Shown: in pieces, positions 40,985 through 52,876 of the stretch | Layout: each line of letters opens with the position of its first letter | Numbering within the stretch: position 1 is the first letter of the stretch | NCBI RefSeq assembly: GCF_030159095.1 | Contig: NZ_BRXS01000005.1 | Span: 496,001 to 560,000 of the forward strand | Length of the DNA stretch: 64,000 nt | Direction: 5' to 3' | From: Roseisolibacter agri | GTDB lineage: Bacteria; Gemmatimonadota; Gemmatimonadetes; Gemmatimonadales; Gemmatimonadaceae | Made by a program: the position numbers and the translations under genes | The notes under the pieces: model-generated | What the model was told of the DNA's origin: nothing | Database searches by the model: none | What the model saw: the letters and a program-made list of their open reading frames with translations, nothing else

Positions 40985-42103
40985 ATGCTCCTGTCCGGCA
41001 TCCGCGTCCTCGACCTGAGCCGCGTGCTCGCGGGCCCGCTCTGCACGATGCTGCTGGGCGACCTGGGCGCCGACGTCCTCAAGGTCGAGCGGCCGGGCGA
41101 GGGCGACGAGACGCGCGCCTGGGGCCCGCCGTTCGACGAGCGCGGCGAGAGCGCGTACTACCTCAGCATCAACCGCAACAAGCTCGGCCTCGCCGCCGAC
41201 CTGGACCGCCCCGAGGATCAGGCCCTCATTCGCGGCCTGATCGCCGACGCCGACGTCGTCGTCGACAACTTCAGGCGCGGTGCGCTCGCCCGCCGCGGGC
41301 TCGACCCGGCGACGCTGCTGGCGGCGCACCCCAGGCTGGTCTGGTGCACCATCTCCGGCTTCGGCCCCGACAGCGACCGACCCGGCTACGACTTCGTGCT
41401 GCAGGCCGAGCGCGGGTGGATGTCGCTCAACGGCGACCCGGACGGGCCGCCGTTCCGGGCGCCGATCGCCGTCACCGACGTCCTCACCGGCAAGGATGCC
41501 GCGATCGCCGTTCTCGGGGCGCTCGTCGGGCGCGGCGGACCGCGGGCGCCGCTGCCGCCCGGCGAGCGGCACGTGCAGGTCTCGCTGGCGGCGAGCGGGA
41601 CCGCCGGGCTGGTGAACGTCGCCCAGAACGCGCTCGTGAGCGGGCGCGAGCCGCAGCGCTGGGGGAACGCCCACGCCAACCTGGCGCCCTACCAGCTGTT
41701 CGACGCCGCCGACCGCGCGATCGTCGTCGCGGTCGGCAACGACGGGCAGTGGCGCGCCTGCGCGGCCGCGCTCGACGTCCCGGAGCTGGGGCGCGACCCG
41801 CGCTTCGCCACCAACCCGGCCCGGCTGGCCAACCGCGAGGCGCTGATCGCCGCGATGGATGCGCGGCTCCAGACGCGCCCGGCGGCCGAGTGGCTGGCCC
41901 GGCTCGACGCGGTCGGGGTGCCGGCCGGCGTCGTCCAGACCGTGCTCGAGGCGCTGCGCGAGGTCGACGCCTCTCCCCTCACCGGCGTGGCGCCGAGCGT
42001 CCCGGGGAGCGTCCGGCTCCCCCCGCCGCGGCTGGACGAGCATGGCGCTCTCGTGCGTGCCCGCGGCTGGGCGGCCTTCGCCGGGGGCGGCGCGGCGGCC
42101 TGA
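40985..42103 (+). CDS. Family III CoA-transferase (CaiB/BaiF) homologue, catalytic Asp missing
   Basis: 372 residues. N-terminal MLLSGIRVLDLSRVLAGPLC and GADVLKVERPGEGDETR are typical, as are SINRNKLGLAADL, ADVVVDNFRRGALARRGLD, GYDFVLQAERGWMSLNGD and GNAHANLAPYQLFDAADRAI. At the usual catalytic Asp (VSLLDA or VSMQDA in relatives) this protein reads VSLAAS, so Ala203 replaces Asp. Family III enzymes move CoA between organic acids through an aspartyl-CoA thioester; without the Asp, transferase activity is doubtful. Possibly a racemase-like or inactive member. Confidence 0.85.
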   Translation: MLLSGIRVLDLSRVLAGPLCTMLLGDLGADVLKVERPGEGDETRAWGPPFDERGESAYYLSINRNKLGLAADLDRPEDQALIRGLIADADVVVDNFRRGALARRGLDPATLLAAHPRLVWCTISGFGPDSDRPGYDFVLQAERGWMSLNGDPDGPPFRAPIAVTDVLTGKDAAIAVLGALVGRGGPRAPLPPGERHVQVSLAASGTAGLVNVAQNALVSGREPQRWGNAHANLAPYQLFDAADRAIVVAVGNDGQWRACAAALDVPELGRDPRFATNPARLANREALIAAMDARLQTRPAAEWLARLDAVGVPAGVVQTVLEALREVDASPLTGVAPSVPGSVRLPPPRLDEHGALVRARGWAAFAGGGAAA

Positions 42104-42317
42104 CCGGGCGCCCAGTCCGGGGCGATCCTCCGCCGGATCGCGGAGTACCGATCGGGAGGTCCGGGGGCCAGACGGACGCCCGTCCGCGACCCCCGAACAG
42201 CGTTCGAAAATGACCGTTACGCCCCCGGAACCCCGTCGTCCTTAGGGCGTGACCGTCGCAGCGATCCCCCTATTGCCGGGGCTATCCGGTGCGCCGCGCG
42301 GAAGTTATGCTCACACC

Positions 42318-42884
42318 GTGCAGACCACGGTACAGGGCACGACGACCGATCCCGCGGACGCGGATCAGCAGATCATTGCGAGCGTGCTCGCGGGCGACCG
42401 CGACGCGTTCTCCGTCCTCATCCAGCGATACAGCGATCCGCTGTACCGTCACGCGTTGGGGATGACCGGCAGTCCGGACGTCGCGGAGGACATTCTCCAA
42501 CAGTCGTTCATCAAGGCGTACCACCATCTCGCCGAGGTGCGCGGGCGTTTCGACGCCTGGCTGTTCCGAATCGTGGCGAATGGGTGCAAGGATTGGCTCA
42601 AGAACATCCGGCGCACCCACGTCAGCTACGAGGAAGACGACCAGCCGTCCAACTACGCGACCCCCGACGAGGACCTCGACCGCTCCGAGCTGCGACGCGA
42701 CCTGGACCAGGCCCTGGCCCATCTCGCTCCCAGTCTCCGTGAGGCGTTCGTCATGAAGCACGTCGAGGGACGGTCGTACGAGGAGATGGCGGACCTGCTG
42801 GGGACCACCGTGGGAGCCCTGAAGATGCGCGTTCACCGAGCACGCGAGGCGCTCCAGGCACTGCTCGAGGAGAAATACGCCTGA
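42318..42884 (+). CDS. ECF-type RNA polymerase sigma factor
   Basis: 188 residues from GTG 42318; an alternative GTG at 42249 would add 23 Gly/Pro-rich residues. Sigma region 2 is FSVLIQRYSDPLYRHALGMT, GSPDVAEDILQQSFIKAYHH and LFRIVANGCKDWLKNIRRTH; region 4 is LREAFVMKHVEGRSYEEMAD and LLGTTVGALKMRVHRAREAL. It directs transcription of a regulon not visible here. It is coupled to the next gene by TGATG overlap. A GGAAG about 13 bp upstream of 42318 gives modest support for that start. Confidence 0.9.
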   Translation: MQTTVQGTTTDPADADQQIIASVLAGDRDAFSVLIQRYSDPLYRHALGMTGSPDVAEDILQQSFIKAYHHLAEVRGRFDAWLFRIVANGCKDWLKNIRRTHVSYEEDDQPSNYATPDEDLDRSELRRDLDQALAHLAPSLREAFVMKHVEGRSYEEMADLLGTTVGALKMRVHRAREALQALLEEKYA

Positions 42885-43300
42885 TGGTCGACAATCTGAA
42901 TCCCGACGGCGGTCGTGGCCGGGCGCGCTCTCCCGAGCCGTCGTCGAATAACCATGGCGAGTCGCTGGCCGACCGCGAGGTGGCGCTGACCGGCGACGGT
43001 CATCCCGCGCTCGTGGTCCAGCAGTGGCTCGACGGGGAGACCAGCGAGGCCACCGCGCGCCGCACCAGCGGCCGCGAGGTCGAGCTGTGGAGCCGCATCA
43101 CGGAGGAGACCGAGCGTCGCCGCCGCATGATGACCCCGGCTCCGGTCATGGAGCGTCTCATGGCCGCCATCCCGGCCAGCGCGCCGGCCGCTCCGCTTCC
43201 CTGGTATCAGCGTCCCGCGCCGTTCAGCACCGCCCTCGCGGTGGCTGGTGGCGCGGCGCTGCTGGCTGCCGGGACCGCGCTCGGCATGCTGCTGCGCTGA
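42884..43300 (+). CDS. Putative membrane anti-sigma factor
   Basis: 138 residues. It starts inside the sigma gene's stop (TGATG at 42882-42886). The N-terminal 100 residues are cytoplasmic and polar (HPALVVQQWLDGETSEATAR, EVELWSRITEETERRRRMM), followed by one transmembrane segment (FSTALAVAGGAALLAAGTAL) at the C-terminus. Topology and coupling suggest an anti-sigma factor, but the zinc-binding HxxxCxxC motif of ZAS domains is absent. A strong terminator follows. Confidence 0.6.
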   Translation: MVDNLNPDGGRGRARSPEPSSNNHGESLADREVALTGDGHPALVVQQWLDGETSEATARRTSGREVELWSRITEETERRRRMMTPAPVMERLMAAIPASAPAAPLPWYQRPAPFSTALAVAGGAALLAAGTALGMLLR

Positions 43301-43326
43301 CCGGCGACACTGCCAGGTATCGACGC

Positions 43327-43360
43327 GAAGGGCCGGGACCTTGAGAGGTCCCGGCCCTTC
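43327..43360 (+). terminator. Terminator after the sigma/anti-sigma pair
   Basis: GAAGGGCCGGGACC, loop TTGAGA, GGTCCCGGCCCTTC. A perfect 14-bp stem. Confidence 0.85.
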
Positions 43361-43389
43361 GTGCGTTGCGCCGGACCCGAACGGCAACG

Positions 43390-43518
43390 GCAGCAAGGAT
43401 GAAAGGCTGAGAAGGTCTGATGAAAGCGGATGGCTCCGGTGGAGTGCGAGATCCCTCGCCGCCACGCGGAGCCATCCGTCGTTCTCAGATCTGTTCAGAT
43501 CTTCATCCTTGCAACTGC
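43390..43518. repeat. Class B hairpin element, copy B3
   Basis: GCAGCAAGGATGAAAGGC ... apex GGCTCCGGTGG / CCGCCACGCGGAGCC ... CTTCATCCTTGCAACTGC. The left flank carries the linker sequence GCGCCGGACCCGAACGGC. It sits between convergent genes, 21 bp before the lpdA stop. Confidence 0.85.
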
Positions 43519-43539
43519 TTTTCGCCGTGATGCGCGAGG

Positions 43540-44964
<1,425 letters not shown>

Positions 44965-44986
44965 GAAAGCCTCGAATGGAGACGAT

Positions 44987-45057
44987 GAGCGTCGAGCGTG
45001 GAGCGGCGAGCGGCGAGAGGAGATCCTCGCCGCTCGCCGCTCCACGCTCGACGCTTC
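44987..45057. repeat. Near-perfect heptamer hairpin between sucB and lpdA
   Basis: GAGCGTCGAGCGTGGAGCGG plus CGAGCGGCGAG on the left; the exact inverse on the right ends CCACGCTCGACGCTTC, with a short loop around AGGAGAT. A roughly 31-bp stem directly after the sucB stop and 23 bp before the lpdA start. Confidence 0.88.
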
Positions 45058-45060
45058 GAA

Positions 45061-46326
45061 TTACGCGATCAGCATCGCGGCCGGATCTTCCATCAGCTCC
45101 TTGATCCGGACGAGGAAGAGCACGGCCTGCTGGCCGTCGATGAGGCGGTGGTCGTACGACAGCGCGATGTACATCATCGGGCGGATCTCGACCCGGCCGT
45201 CGATCGCGACGGGGCGGTCCTGCACCTTGTGCAGCCCGAGGATGCCGACCTGCGGGTAGTTGATGATCGGCGTCGAGACGAGCGAGCCGAAGACGCCGCC
45301 GTTGGTGATCGTGAACGTGCCGCCGGTGAGGTCGTCCATCGTCAGCTTGCCGTCGCGCGCGCGCTTGGCGACGGCGACGATGTCGCGGCTGATCTCGAGG
45401 ACGCCCTTGCGGTCGGCGTCCTTGATGTTCGGCACCACGAGGCCCGCGTCGCTGGCGACGGCGATGCCCATGTTCACGTAGTGGTGCAGCACGATCGAGT
45501 CGCCCTCGATCTTGCCGTTCACCGTCGGGTACTGCTGCAGCGCCATCACCGCGGCCTTCACGAAGAACGGCATGAAGGAGAGGCGCACGCCGTGCTCCTT
45601 CTCGACGCGCTCGCGCACGCGCTCGCGGAGCTGCGTGACGGCGGTCATGTCGATCTCGTTGAACGTCGTCAGGTGCGCGGTCTGCTGCTGCGACGCGAGC
45701 AGGTTCTCGGCGATGCGCTTGCGGCGCGTCGTCATCTTCTCGCGCGTCTCGCGCGGGCCGCTGCCGTTGCCGCCGGCCGCCGCCGGACGCGCCGGAGCCG
45801 GCGCCGCGGCAGGTGCGGGAGCCGCCGCCGGCTTTGCGCCCTGCGCCGCCGCCTGCACGACGTCCGGCTTGCTCACGACGCCACCGCGGCCGGTCCCGGC
45901 CACGCTCGCGAGGTCGACGCCCGACTCGGTGGCCAGACGGCGCGCGGCCGGCGACGACTTCACCTCGGTGCCCGATGCGGCGCCCGCGGCCGCGGCGGTG
46001 GCCTCACCCGCGGGCTGCGTCGCGGTGGGCGCCGGAGCCGAAGCCGACGGCGCGGCGGCGGCACTCGCCGCGGGAGCACCCGCCGCGACGGCCGTCTCGT
46101 CGATCTCGGCCAGCTGCTCGTCGACCGCCACCACGTCGCCCTCGTTCTTCAGGCGCTTCGTGAGCACGCCCGCGGCGAGCGCCGGCACCTCGACGGTGAT
46201 CTTGTCCGTCTCGAGCTCGACGAGCGTCTCACCCGCCGTCACCGCGTCGCCCTCGCGCTTCAACCAGCGCGAGATCGTCGCCTCGACGATGGACTCGCCG
46301 AGGGGCGGCACCTTGATCGCGATCAT
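45061..46326 (-). CDS. sucB: Dihydrolipoyl succinyltransferase-type E2 component
   Basis: 421 residues. An N-terminal lipoyl domain ([20 protein letters not shown], lipoyl Lys in [13 protein letters not shown]), an Ala/Pro linker, a peripheral subunit-binding domain ([33 protein letters not shown]), another linker and a catalytic domain ending [20 protein letters not shown]. The HHxxxDG motif here reads DHRLIDG, with the catalytic His and Asp present. VPPLGES and the DHRLIDG ending are typical of 2-oxoglutarate dehydrogenase E2. Substrate class is inferred. A TATATT -10 lies at 46403-46408 on the minus strand, about 77 bp upstream. Confidence 0.93.
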   Translation of the reverse strand: MIAIKVPPLGESIVEATISRWLKREGDAVTAGETLVELETDKITVEVPALAAGVLTKRLKNEGDVVAVDEQLAEIDETAVAAGAPAASAAAAPSASAPAPTATQPAGEATAAAAGAASGTEVKSSPAARRLATESGVDLASVAGTGRGGVVSKPDVVQAAAQGAKPAAAPAPAAAPAPARPAAAGGNGSGPRETREKMTTRRKRIAENLLASQQQTAHLTTFNEIDMTAVTQLRERVRERVEKEHGVRLSFMPFFVKAAVMALQQYPTVNGKIEGDSIVLHHYVNMGIAVASDAGLVVPNIKDADRKGVLEISRDIVAVAKRARDGKLTMDDLTGGTFTITNGGVFGSLVSTPIINYPQVGILGLHKVQDRPVAIDGRVEIRPMMYIALSYDHRLIDGQQAVLFLVRIKELMEDPAAMLIA

Positions 46327-46402
46327 GACCGATCCGAAGAGAGCAGAGGAGTGGAGTCGGCGCGCTGGCTCGCGGCCGCGCGGGCCGGTTAGTGTTCCGC
46401 CC

Positions 46403-46408
46403 AATATA
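46403..46408 (-). promoter_or_regulatory. TATATT -10-like element for sucB-lpdA
   Basis: On the minus strand ACCGTTATATTGGGCGG contains TATATT about 77 nt before the sucB ATG. The -35 region would fall at the edge of class A repeat A4. Confidence 0.45.
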
Positions 46409-46419
46409 ACGGTCCGGTA

Positions 46420-46580
46420 CAGCGGAGGACGGAACCGCGGAGGACGATGGAGCGGAGGACGGAAGGGCGTGAGACGAAACGGCGGATCTCCGCTTGAAGC
46501 GTCGAGCTCGAAGGGCCGCTTCTCCGTCTCACGCCCCATCGTCCTCCTCCGTTCCGTTCTCCGCCGTTCCGTCCTCCGCT
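46420..46580. repeat. Class A palindromic element, copy A4
   Basis: The left arm has GAGGACGGAACCGCG, GAGGACGATGGAGCG and GAGGACGGAAGGGCG then TGAGACGAAACGG. The centre has CGCTTGAAGCGTCGAGCTCG. The right arm has three units in inverted order. It lies between the divergent sucB and oxidoreductase genes, ending 11 bp before the latter's ATG. Confidence 0.88.
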
Positions 46581-46591
46581 TCCCGGATCCG

Positions 46592-47629
46592 ATGCGTGCT
46601 CTCACCCTCGCCGGTCACGGCTCCCTCGACCATCTCGCGTACCGCGACGACCTCCCCGAGCCCGCGCCGCCGGGGCCGCGCGAGGTGCTCGTCCGGATCG
46701 AGGCGGCGGCGCTCAACCACCTCGACCTCTACATGGTGGGCGGGCTGCCGGGGATCACGATCGTCCCGCCGTTCGTGGTCGGGTCGGACGGGGCGGGGAT
46801 CGTCGAGGCGGTGGGCAGCGAGGTCGCGCACGTCCGGCCCGGCGACCGCGTCGCGATCAACCCCGGTGCGAGCTGCGGCGTGTGCGAGTACTGCCTCGAC
46901 GGCGAGGAGCCGCTCTGTCCGCGCTACCGGATCTTCGGCGAGCACGTCCCCGGCTTCATGGCCGAGCGGGTGGTGGTGCCGGGGCGCAGCGTGCACGCGG
47001 TCCCCGACGGCGTGAGCGCCGAGCAGGCCGCGGCCTTCTCGCTGGCGACGCTCACCGCGTGGCGCATGGTCGTCACGCGCGCGCAGGTGCGCCCCGGCGA
47101 CCAGCTGCTGATCTGGGGGATCGGCGGCGGGGTGGCGCAGGCGGCGCTGCAGATCGCCAAGCGCATCGGCGCGACGGTGTGGGTCACGAGCGGCAGCGAC
47201 GACAAGCTCGAGCGCGCGCGCGCGCTGGGCGCCGACCACGTGCTGAACCACCGCACGCAGGACGTGCCGCGCGTGATCCGCGAGGCGACCGGCAAGCGCG
47301 GCGTGGACGTCGTGATCGACAGCGTGGGCGAGGCGACCTGGAGCCGCTCGCTGCTGGCGCTCGGCCGGCGCGGGCGGCTCGTGACGTGCGGCGGGACGTC
47401 GGGCGCGATGGTGCAGACCGACGTCCGCCGGATGTTCTGGAACCAGTGGTCGCTCCTCGGCTCCACGATGGGGACGGACGCCGAGTACGCGACCATCATC
47501 GGGGAGCTGCGCGCAGGGCGGCTGCTGCCCGTGATCGACTCCGTGACGCCGCTGGCCGAGGGGCGCCGCGCCTACGAGCGCCTGGCCAGCGGCGACCAGT
47601 TCGGGAAGGTCGTCGTCCGCGTCGCCTGA
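46592..47629 (+). CDS. Zinc-binding-type quinone oxidoreductase / alcohol dehydrogenase
   Basis: 345 residues, MDR superfamily. The GroES-like domain has [15 protein letters not shown] and [20 protein letters not shown]; the structural zinc loop [15 protein letters not shown] is intact; the NAD(P) domain has [20 protein letters not shown] and [20 protein letters not shown]. The catalytic-zinc Cys of true alcohol dehydrogenases is Asn/His-like here (ALNHLD), which fits quinone oxidoreductase-type members. Substrate unknown. Repeat A4 ends 11 bp before the ATG, so its ribosome-binding region is partly repeat-derived. Confidence 0.88.
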   Translation: MRALTLAGHGSLDHLAYRDDLPEPAPPGPREVLVRIEAAALNHLDLYMVGGLPGITIVPPFVVGSDGAGIVEAVGSEVAHVRPGDRVAINPGASCGVCEYCLDGEEPLCPRYRIFGEHVPGFMAERVVVPGRSVHAVPDGVSAEQAAAFSLATLTAWRMVVTRAQVRPGDQLLIWGIGGGVAQAALQIAKRIGATVWVTSGSDDKLERARALGADHVLNHRTQDVPRVIREATGKRGVDVVIDSVGEATWSRSLLALGRRGRLVTCGGTSGAMVQTDVRRMFWNQWSLLGSTMGTDAEYATIIGELRAGRLLPVIDSVTPLAEGRRAYERLASGDQFGKVVVRVA

Positions 47630-47635
47630 GCTTCG

Positions 47636-47887
47636 ATGTCCGAGCCCTCCGAGCCGACCCCGCCCGCCGAGGCGGCGCAGTACACGCCCGAGGAGCAGCA
47701 GGCCCTCCGCGCCGCGGTGGCGGAGGGACGGCCGGCCCTGTGTCCGCGCGACGGCGCGACGCTCACCCGGCGCCCCATCGGCGGCGGCTCGTTCGGGCTG
47801 GGCTACGCGCGGCGCCGCGAGTGGCTGATCTGCCCGACCTGCCGGCGGAGCGCCCTGTTCGACGTGCGGCGCGGCACCCGCAACTGA
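47636..47887 (+). CDS. Small zinc-ribbon-like protein, 83 aa
   Basis: Begins 6 bp after the oxidoreductase stop. The N-terminus is Pro/Glu-rich and acidic, then YTPEEQQALRAAVAEGRPAL, CPRDGATLTRRPIGG and LICPTCRRSALFDVRRG. Three Cys plus a polar turn suggest a partial zinc ribbon. Not recognised as a named family. Probably cotranscribed with the oxidoreductase. Confidence 0.6.
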   Translation: MSEPSEPTPPAEAAQYTPEEQQALRAAVAEGRPALCPRDGATLTRRPIGGGSFGLGYARRREWLICPTCRRSALFDVRRGTRN

Positions 47888-48008
47888 GCCGCGACTGCGC
47901 CGGAACTGACGCGACGGGCCGGGCCCGGTAGATTGACCGGCGCGTGACCGCCGTCACCCTCGGCCATCCTCCCTCCCGCCACGACACGCCGCCCATCCCG
48001 GCGCTCGC

Positions 48009-48749
48009 ATGGACTTCTTCGCCCGCCTGCAGGAAAGCTTCGCCCAGCTCGGCCTGTTCGTCCCGTCGCTCCTCGGCTCGCTCGTCATCCTGTTCGCCGG
48101 CTACCTGCTGGCGAAGCTGGTGGAGAAGGGCACGAGCCGCCTGCTCCGCCGCGTGCGGCTGAACGAGATGCTGGAGCGCGGCGGCGTGCTGCACGCCGTG
48201 GAGCGCTCGGGGACGCAGCTGAACCCCGCGCGCGTCATCGCGAACCTGCTGTTCTGGTTCGTGATGTTCGCGGTGATGCTGATCGCCGCCAACGCGCTCG
48301 GCTTCCAGTCGCTGGCGAACGTCTTCTCGGAGCTGGTGAGCTACATCCCGAGCGTGATCGCGGCGATCGTGATCATCATCGTCGGGATCGTGCTCGGCGG
48401 GTTCGTGGGTGGGCTGATCATGGCGTCGGCGGGCGGGCTGCACGGCGGGCCGACGCTGGCGCGCGTGGGCCGCTGGGGGGTGATCATCCTCGCGGTGTTC
48501 ATGGCGCTGCAGGAGCTGGGGATCGCGACCGACATCGTGACGACGGCGTTCGCGATCCTGTTCGGCGCGATCGCGCTGGCGATGGCGCTCTCGTTCGGCC
48601 TCGGGAACCGCGAGCTGGCGGGCGAGGTGACGCGCGAGTGGTACGAGCGCTACAAGGCGGAGCGCGACGCGATCGCCCGCGAGGCGGCGGAGGAGGAGGC
48701 CCTCGAGGAGGCCGAGGCGCGCGCCGACGAGACGCGGCGCGAGGGCTGA
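48009..48749 (+). CDS. TM-helix-repeat membrane protein (mechanosensitive-channel-like)
   Basis: 246 residues with five hydrophobic segments: LFVPSLLGSLVILFAGYLLA, ANLLFWFVMFAVMLIAANAL, YIPSVIAAIVIIIVGIVLGG, GRWGVIILAVFMALQELGIA and VTTAFAILFGAIALAMALSF. Short amphipathic repeats (LLAKLVEKGTSRLLRRVRL) and the SFGLGNRELAGE ending are typical of PF05552 TM-helix proteins related to MscS but lacking the MscS beta domain. The C-terminal 35 residues are Glu/Ala/Arg coiled-coil-like. A TAGATT -10 lies at 47929, about 75 bp upstream; a terminator follows. Confidence 0.8.
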   Translation: MDFFARLQESFAQLGLFVPSLLGSLVILFAGYLLAKLVEKGTSRLLRRVRLNEMLERGGVLHAVERSGTQLNPARVIANLLFWFVMFAVMLIAANALGFQSLANVFSELVSYIPSVIAAIVIIIVGIVLGGFVGGLIMASAGGLHGGPTLARVGRWGVIILAVFMALQELGIATDIVTTAFAILFGAIALAMALSFGLGNRELAGEVTREWYERYKAERDAIAREAAEEEALEEAEARADETRREG

Positions 48750-48795
48750 CCGCAGGGCGCCGGGAGCGCCGTCGGGGGCCGAATCACGGCCGTGT

Positions 48796-48830
48796 CACGG
48801 GGCCGGGAGCCAGTCGCTCCCGGCCCCGTG
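48796..48830. terminator. Terminator upstream of gyrA
   Basis: CACGGGGCCGGGAGC, loop CAGTC, GCTCCCGGCCCCGTG. A perfect 15-bp stem 47 bp after the stop at 48749. Confidence 0.85.
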
Positions 48831-48917
48831 CGCGTCCCGGCAACGGGCTCCGGACGCCCTTCCGCTCGCCTGGCTGTAAGTGCGTGCGGTGGCGTCACTT
48901 ACGGCGGGAGTTTCGGG

Positions 48918-48946
48918 TTGCGTTCAGGCGTCCCGATGGGTAGATT
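48918..48946 (+). promoter_or_regulatory. gyrA sigma-70-type promoter
   Basis: TTGCGT (48918-48923), 17-bp spacer, TAGATT (48941-48946). The transcription start is expected near 48953, about 65 nt before the gyrA ATG. Confidence 0.65.
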
Positions 48947-48958
48947 GGGAGGTTGCCG

Positions 48959-48981
48959 CGCGGGGCCCTGAAGGCCCCGCG
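48959..48981 (+). promoter_or_regulatory. GC hairpin in the gyrA 5' leader
   Basis: CGCGGGGCC, loop CTGAA, GGCCCCGCG. It begins about 6 nt after the predicted start and lacks a T-run, so it is a leader structure rather than a terminator. Confidence 0.6.
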
Positions 48982-49017
48982 TGCGTCGTCCCCACCGGCC
49001 GGACCGCCAGGTAGCTC

Positions 49018-51567
<2,550 letters not shown>

Positions 51568-51595
51568 GCCCGTTCGGCCGAGGCACCATGCGGTG

Positions 51596-51631
51596 ACGAC
51601 GGCCCTCCGGCAGCTGCCGGAGGGCCGTCGT
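51596..51631. terminator. Perfect 36-nt palindromic terminator after gyrA
   Basis: ACGACGGCCCTCCGGCAG followed immediately by its exact reverse complement; in RNA it would fold with a minimal loop. It lies 28 bp after the gyrA stop. Confidence 0.85.
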
Positions 51632-51707
51632 GCGTTCGGCCGTCGCCCCTCCACCCCGCTGTGGCGCTTTCCTGCGGTACGAGTGGTGCGAGGGGCGGCG
51701 GCGCGAT

Positions 51708-51736
51708 TTGGTCGCGTTCCCGCGAGTCACTAGATT
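51708..51736 (+). promoter_or_regulatory. Promoter upstream of the threonine dehydratase gene
   Basis: TTGGTC (51708-51713), 17-bp spacer, TAGATT (51731-51736), about 77 nt before the ATG at 51813. Same -10 as the gyrA promoter. Confidence 0.6.
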
Positions 51737-51812
51737 CGGCGGAACGGGGTCAAAGCGGCCTGAGCCATATCGTGTCGGCCGCCGCCCTCGCGCCTCCACC
51801 CGCCGCCCGTCG

Positions 51813-52829
51813 ATGACCACCACCGCGACTCCGCTCGTCACGCTGGACGCCCTCCGCGCGGCCGCCGCCGCGCTGCGCGGCGTGGCCGTGCGCACGCCGC
51901 TGCTGCCGGCCGACGACGTGGTGCCGCCCACCGCGGGCGGGCGCGTGTGGGTGAAGCCCGAGATGCTGCAGCGCGGCGGCGCGTTCAAGCTGCGCGGCGC
52001 CTACACCTTCCTGGCCGAGCTGCCGCCGGCGGCGCGGGCGCGCGGCGTGGTCGCGCCGTCGTCGGGGAACCACGCGCAGGCGGTGGCGCTGGCCGCGCGG
52101 CTGTTCGGCGTCCCGGCGACGGTCGTCATGCCGACCACCGTCACGCCGGCCAAGCGCGCGGGCGCCGAGCGGCTGGGCGCGCGCATCGAGCTGGCGGGGA
52201 CGACGACGGCCGACCGCATGGGCCGCGCGATGGAGCTGGTGCGCGAGTCGGGCGCGGTGCTCGTGCCGCCCTACGACCACCCGACGATCATCGCGGGGCA
52301 GGGGACCGCGGGGCTGGAGCTCGTCGAGGACCTGCCGACGGTGAAGCTGGTGCTGGTGCCGGTGGGCGGCGGTGGGCTCAGCGCGGGCGTGGCGACGGCG
52401 GTGAAGCTGCTGTCGCCGGGGACGCGCGTGGTGGGCGTGGAGCCCGCGGGGGCGCCCAAGCTGACGCGCGCGCGCGCCGAGGGGCGCCCGGTGCACCTCG
52501 GGCAGACGAAGGGGCTGGCCGACGGGCTGCTCGCGGTGGAGGTGGGCACCGCGCCCTTCGCGCACCACCAGGCCTACGTCGACGACGTGGTGGTGGTGGA
52601 CGACGCCGCGCTGCCGCCGGCGATGCGCGCGCTGCTGGACCGCATGAAGCTCGTCGCGGAGCCGAGCGGCGCGATCACGCTGGCGGCGCTGCGCGAGGGG
52701 CTGGTGGCGCCCGCCGCCGACGGCGACACGGTGTGCGTGCTGAGCGGGGGCAACATCGAGTGGCCGGGTCTGTGCAGCGTGCTGGGAGCGCCGGACGGCT
52801 CCGGCGCGCCCGCGGCCTCCGGCCGCTGA
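51813..52829 (+). CDS. Threonine/serine dehydratase (PLP, short form)
   Basis: 338 residues, fold-type II PLP enzyme. The Schiff-base Lys is in QRGGAFKLRGAYTFLAEL, the Ser/Asn substrate loop is VVAPSSGNHAQAVALAARLF and the phosphate-binding turn is VPVGGGGLSAGVATAVKL. It lacks the C-terminal ACT-like regulatory domain of biosynthetic IlvA, matching the catabolic or serine-racemase-like group. It deaminates Thr or Ser to 2-oxoacids; in-vivo substrate unknown. The diguanylate cyclase gene follows 47 bp downstream and may be cotranscribed. Confidence 0.88.
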   Translation: MTTTATPLVTLDALRAAAAALRGVAVRTPLLPADDVVPPTAGGRVWVKPEMLQRGGAFKLRGAYTFLAELPPAARARGVVAPSSGNHAQAVALAARLFGVPATVVMPTTVTPAKRAGAERLGARIELAGTTTADRMGRAMELVRESGAVLVPPYDHPTIIAGQGTAGLELVEDLPTVKLVLVPVGGGGLSAGVATAVKLLSPGTRVVGVEPAGAPKLTRARAEGRPVHLGQTKGLADGLLAVEVGTAPFAHHQAYVDDVVVVDDAALPPAMRALLDRMKLVAEPSGAITLAALREGLVAPAADGDTVCVLSGGNIEWPGLCSVLGAPDGSGAPAASGR

Positions 52830-52876
52830 CCGACGCCCGCGCCCGGACCGAACGCCCCATGCCCGGAGCGGCCACG

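Noticed and set aside
45061-46326. Pyruvate dehydrogenase E2 (aceF)
   Set aside because: The VPPLGES N-terminus and single lipoyl domain favour 2-oxoglutarate-type E2, although without E1 nearby this is not proven.
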